Shown here: piece by piece, positions 13,062 through 13,690 of the stretch
Layout: each line of letters opens with the position of its first letter
How positions within the stretch are numbered: position 1 is the stretch's first letter
Source of the DNA: Deltaproteobacteria bacterium
Lineage (GTDB): Bacteria > Desulfobacterota > Desulfobaccia > Desulfobaccales > 0-14-0-80-60-11
Assembly: GCA_019308625.1 (NCBI GenBank)
Contig: JAFDHU010000045.1
Coordinates: 1-13,690, forward strand
Length of the DNA: 13,690 nucleotides
Direction of reading: 5' to 3'
Made by a program: the position numbers and the translations under genes
Notes under the pieces: model-generated
The model's database searches: none
What the model was told of the DNA's origin: nothing
What the model saw: only the letters and a program-made list of their open reading frames with translations

Positions 13062-13637
13062 ATGGCGATGCAGGTGTGCTGGCTCCACGACCTGGTCCAG
13101 GCCCAGGAAACCGCCAGAAAGACGGGCAAACCCATTCTTCTGGATTTTTACAACCCCCAGTGAATCGGCTGCCAGCAGATGGGTGCCGTGACGTACCCCA
13201 ATGAAGGCGTGGCCAGATTTGTAGACCTCAACTTCGTGCCGGTGCAGGTGGAAGTGACCAATAAGGAGCTGATGGACAAGTACGCGGTGTCCTGGACGCC
13301 CACCATCCTGGTGCTGGACGTCCACGGCCGGGAGCACTACCGTACGGTGGGCTTTCTGCAGCCGGAGGTGTTCATCGCCACCTTTGAGGTGGGCAAGGGC
13401 CGCTACTACCTGGACCTGGAGCAGTATGCCGAGGCCCAGGCCACCTTTGAGGAGATGATGGAGCGCTGTCCGGTGCCGGAAGTGGTACCGGAGGCCATAT
13501 TTTTCCGGGCCGTGGCCGCCTATAAGCGCACCGGCAATCCCCAGCCCCTCCGGCAGGCCTATGACACCCTTACCGCCCAATATCCCGGAAGCGAGTGGAC
13601 CAAGCGGGCCGAACCCTATAAACTGATTCCGGCCTGA
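13062..13637 (+). CDS. probable selenocysteine thioredoxin-like protein
   Basis: A 191-residue protein if the TGA at 13161-13163 is read as selenocysteine; both halves lie in the same frame with no shift. Residues 1-33 (AQETARKTGKPILLDFYNPQ at the end) form the first helix and beta strand of a thioredoxin fold. The redox motif is Sec34-Ile-Gly-Cys37, with Sec exactly where the first Cys of CxxC belongs, then QQMGAVTYPN. SWTPTILVLD carries the cis-Pro of the fold (Thr-Pro). Residues from about 110 look like two TPR-like helical hairpins (YAEAQATFEEMMERCP; PLRQAYDTLTAQYPGSEW). No signal peptide, so probably cytoplasmic; the partner is unknown. It diverges from the PFOR-like gene. Alternatives are a nonsense mutation or sequencing error, but codon use and fold stay intact after the TGA, and a UxxC motif arising by chance is unlikely. 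Automatic annotation would probably start it at ATG 13179, losing the active site. Confidence 0.78.
13161..13163 (+). other. in-frame TGA, predicted selenocysteine codon
   Basis: The TGA occupies codon 34 of the frame opened at 13062 and is followed by Ile-Gly-Cys. The resulting UxxC is the known replacement of the CxxC active site in thioredoxin-fold selenoproteins. No other stop occurs until TGA 13635-13637. Confidence 0.75.
13181..13198 (+). promoter_or_regulatory. candidate bacterial SECIS hairpin
   Basis: GGGTGC (13181-13186) pairs with GTACCC (13193-13198), six pairs with one G-T wobble, closing a 6-base loop CGTGAC whose second base is G. The loop begins 23 bases beyond the TGA. A short stem with a G early in a small loop, roughly 16-37 bases after the TGA, is what I recall of the bacterial SECIS pattern. 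A competing fold nearer the TGA (13166-13188, CGGC/GCCG with a bulged T) has its loop too close to fit well. The sequence is also coding, as in all bacterial SECIS elements. Confidence 0.5.
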
Positions 13638-13658
13638 GTCCCTGGGAAGATTGCGGCC

Positions 13659-13690
13659 ATGAAAAAACCACAGAGGGAAAGGAGAGGCTT
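13659..13690 (+). CDS. possible start of a downstream gene (partial)
   Basis: ATG 13659 opens a frame, MKKPQRERRG, that runs off the right edge. GGGAAGA lies about 8 bases upstream, a modest ribosome site. Alternatively the AAGGAGAGG at the very end (13679-13687) is itself the ribosome site of a gene starting just outside. Ten residues are too few to assign anything. Confidence 0.2.
   Translation, partial: MKKPQRERRG

Noticed and set aside
13161..13163. TGA as a nonsense mutation making a pseudogene
   Set aside because: Possible but less likely: there is no other damage in the frame, and the TGA sits precisely at the redox Cys position with the partner Cys intact.
12867..13580. 237-residue open frame on the minus strand over the selenoprotein gene
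   Set aside because: Its translation is His/Gly/Leu-rich with no recognisable domain, and it is antisense to a convincing gene; it is a shadow of the GC-rich opposite strand.
13179..13637. A separate 152-residue gene starting at ATG 13179
   Set aside because: There is no ribosome site before this ATG, and it would remove the first strand and redox motif of a thioredoxin fold that continues in the same frame upstream of the TGA.

Overview
The window looks like chromosomal DNA of a GC-rich, strictly anaerobic Gram-negative bacterium. My best guess is a sulfate reducer or syntroph of the Desulfobacterota (old Deltaproteobacteria). The reasons are an oxygen-sensitive radical-SAM ThiH in the thiamine cluster, a giant 2-oxoacid:ferredoxin oxidoreductase, a gene whose reading frame is only complete if an in-frame TGA is read as selenocysteine, GatB-type indirect aminoacylation, and Lpp-like envelope lipoproteins. 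No mobile element, tRNA, rRNA or CRISPR array was seen.

Layout. 1-233 (+) is the 3' end of polA. 407-697 and 750-1055 (+) are two tandem, Ala-rich Lpp/OprI-like lipoproteins behind a good sigma70-type promoter, ending at a hairpin terminator (1101-1144). From 8610 down to 1118 (-) runs a string of same-direction genes: thiF, thiG, thiH, a repeat-bearing gap, thiS, thiE, gatB, mtnA and an ErfK-like L,D-transpeptidase. A promoter with a perfect -10 box lies ahead of thiF (8671-8699). After a 326-bp gene-free stretch, 8937-12836 (-) encodes a 1299-residue single-chain PFOR-like enzyme. Diverging from it, 13062-13637 (+) encodes a thioredoxin-fold protein with a TPR-like tail and a UxxC redox motif. 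The last bases may hold the start of another gene.

How the genes work together. ThiF adenylates the Gly-Gly tail of ThiS so that it can receive sulfur. ThiH makes dehydroglycine from tyrosine. ThiG joins these with 1-deoxyxylulose-5-phosphate into the thiazole ring. ThiE couples thiazole phosphate to the pyrimidine. The product, thiamine diphosphate, is the cofactor of the neighbouring PFOR-like enzyme. The L,D-transpeptidase converges on the two Lpp-like lipoproteins, whose C-termini end in Lys like E. coli Lpp, so a lipoprotein-to-peptidoglycan anchoring pair is plausible. The most interesting item is the probable selenoprotein at 13062-13637: an automatic annotation would probably truncate it or call it a pseudogene.
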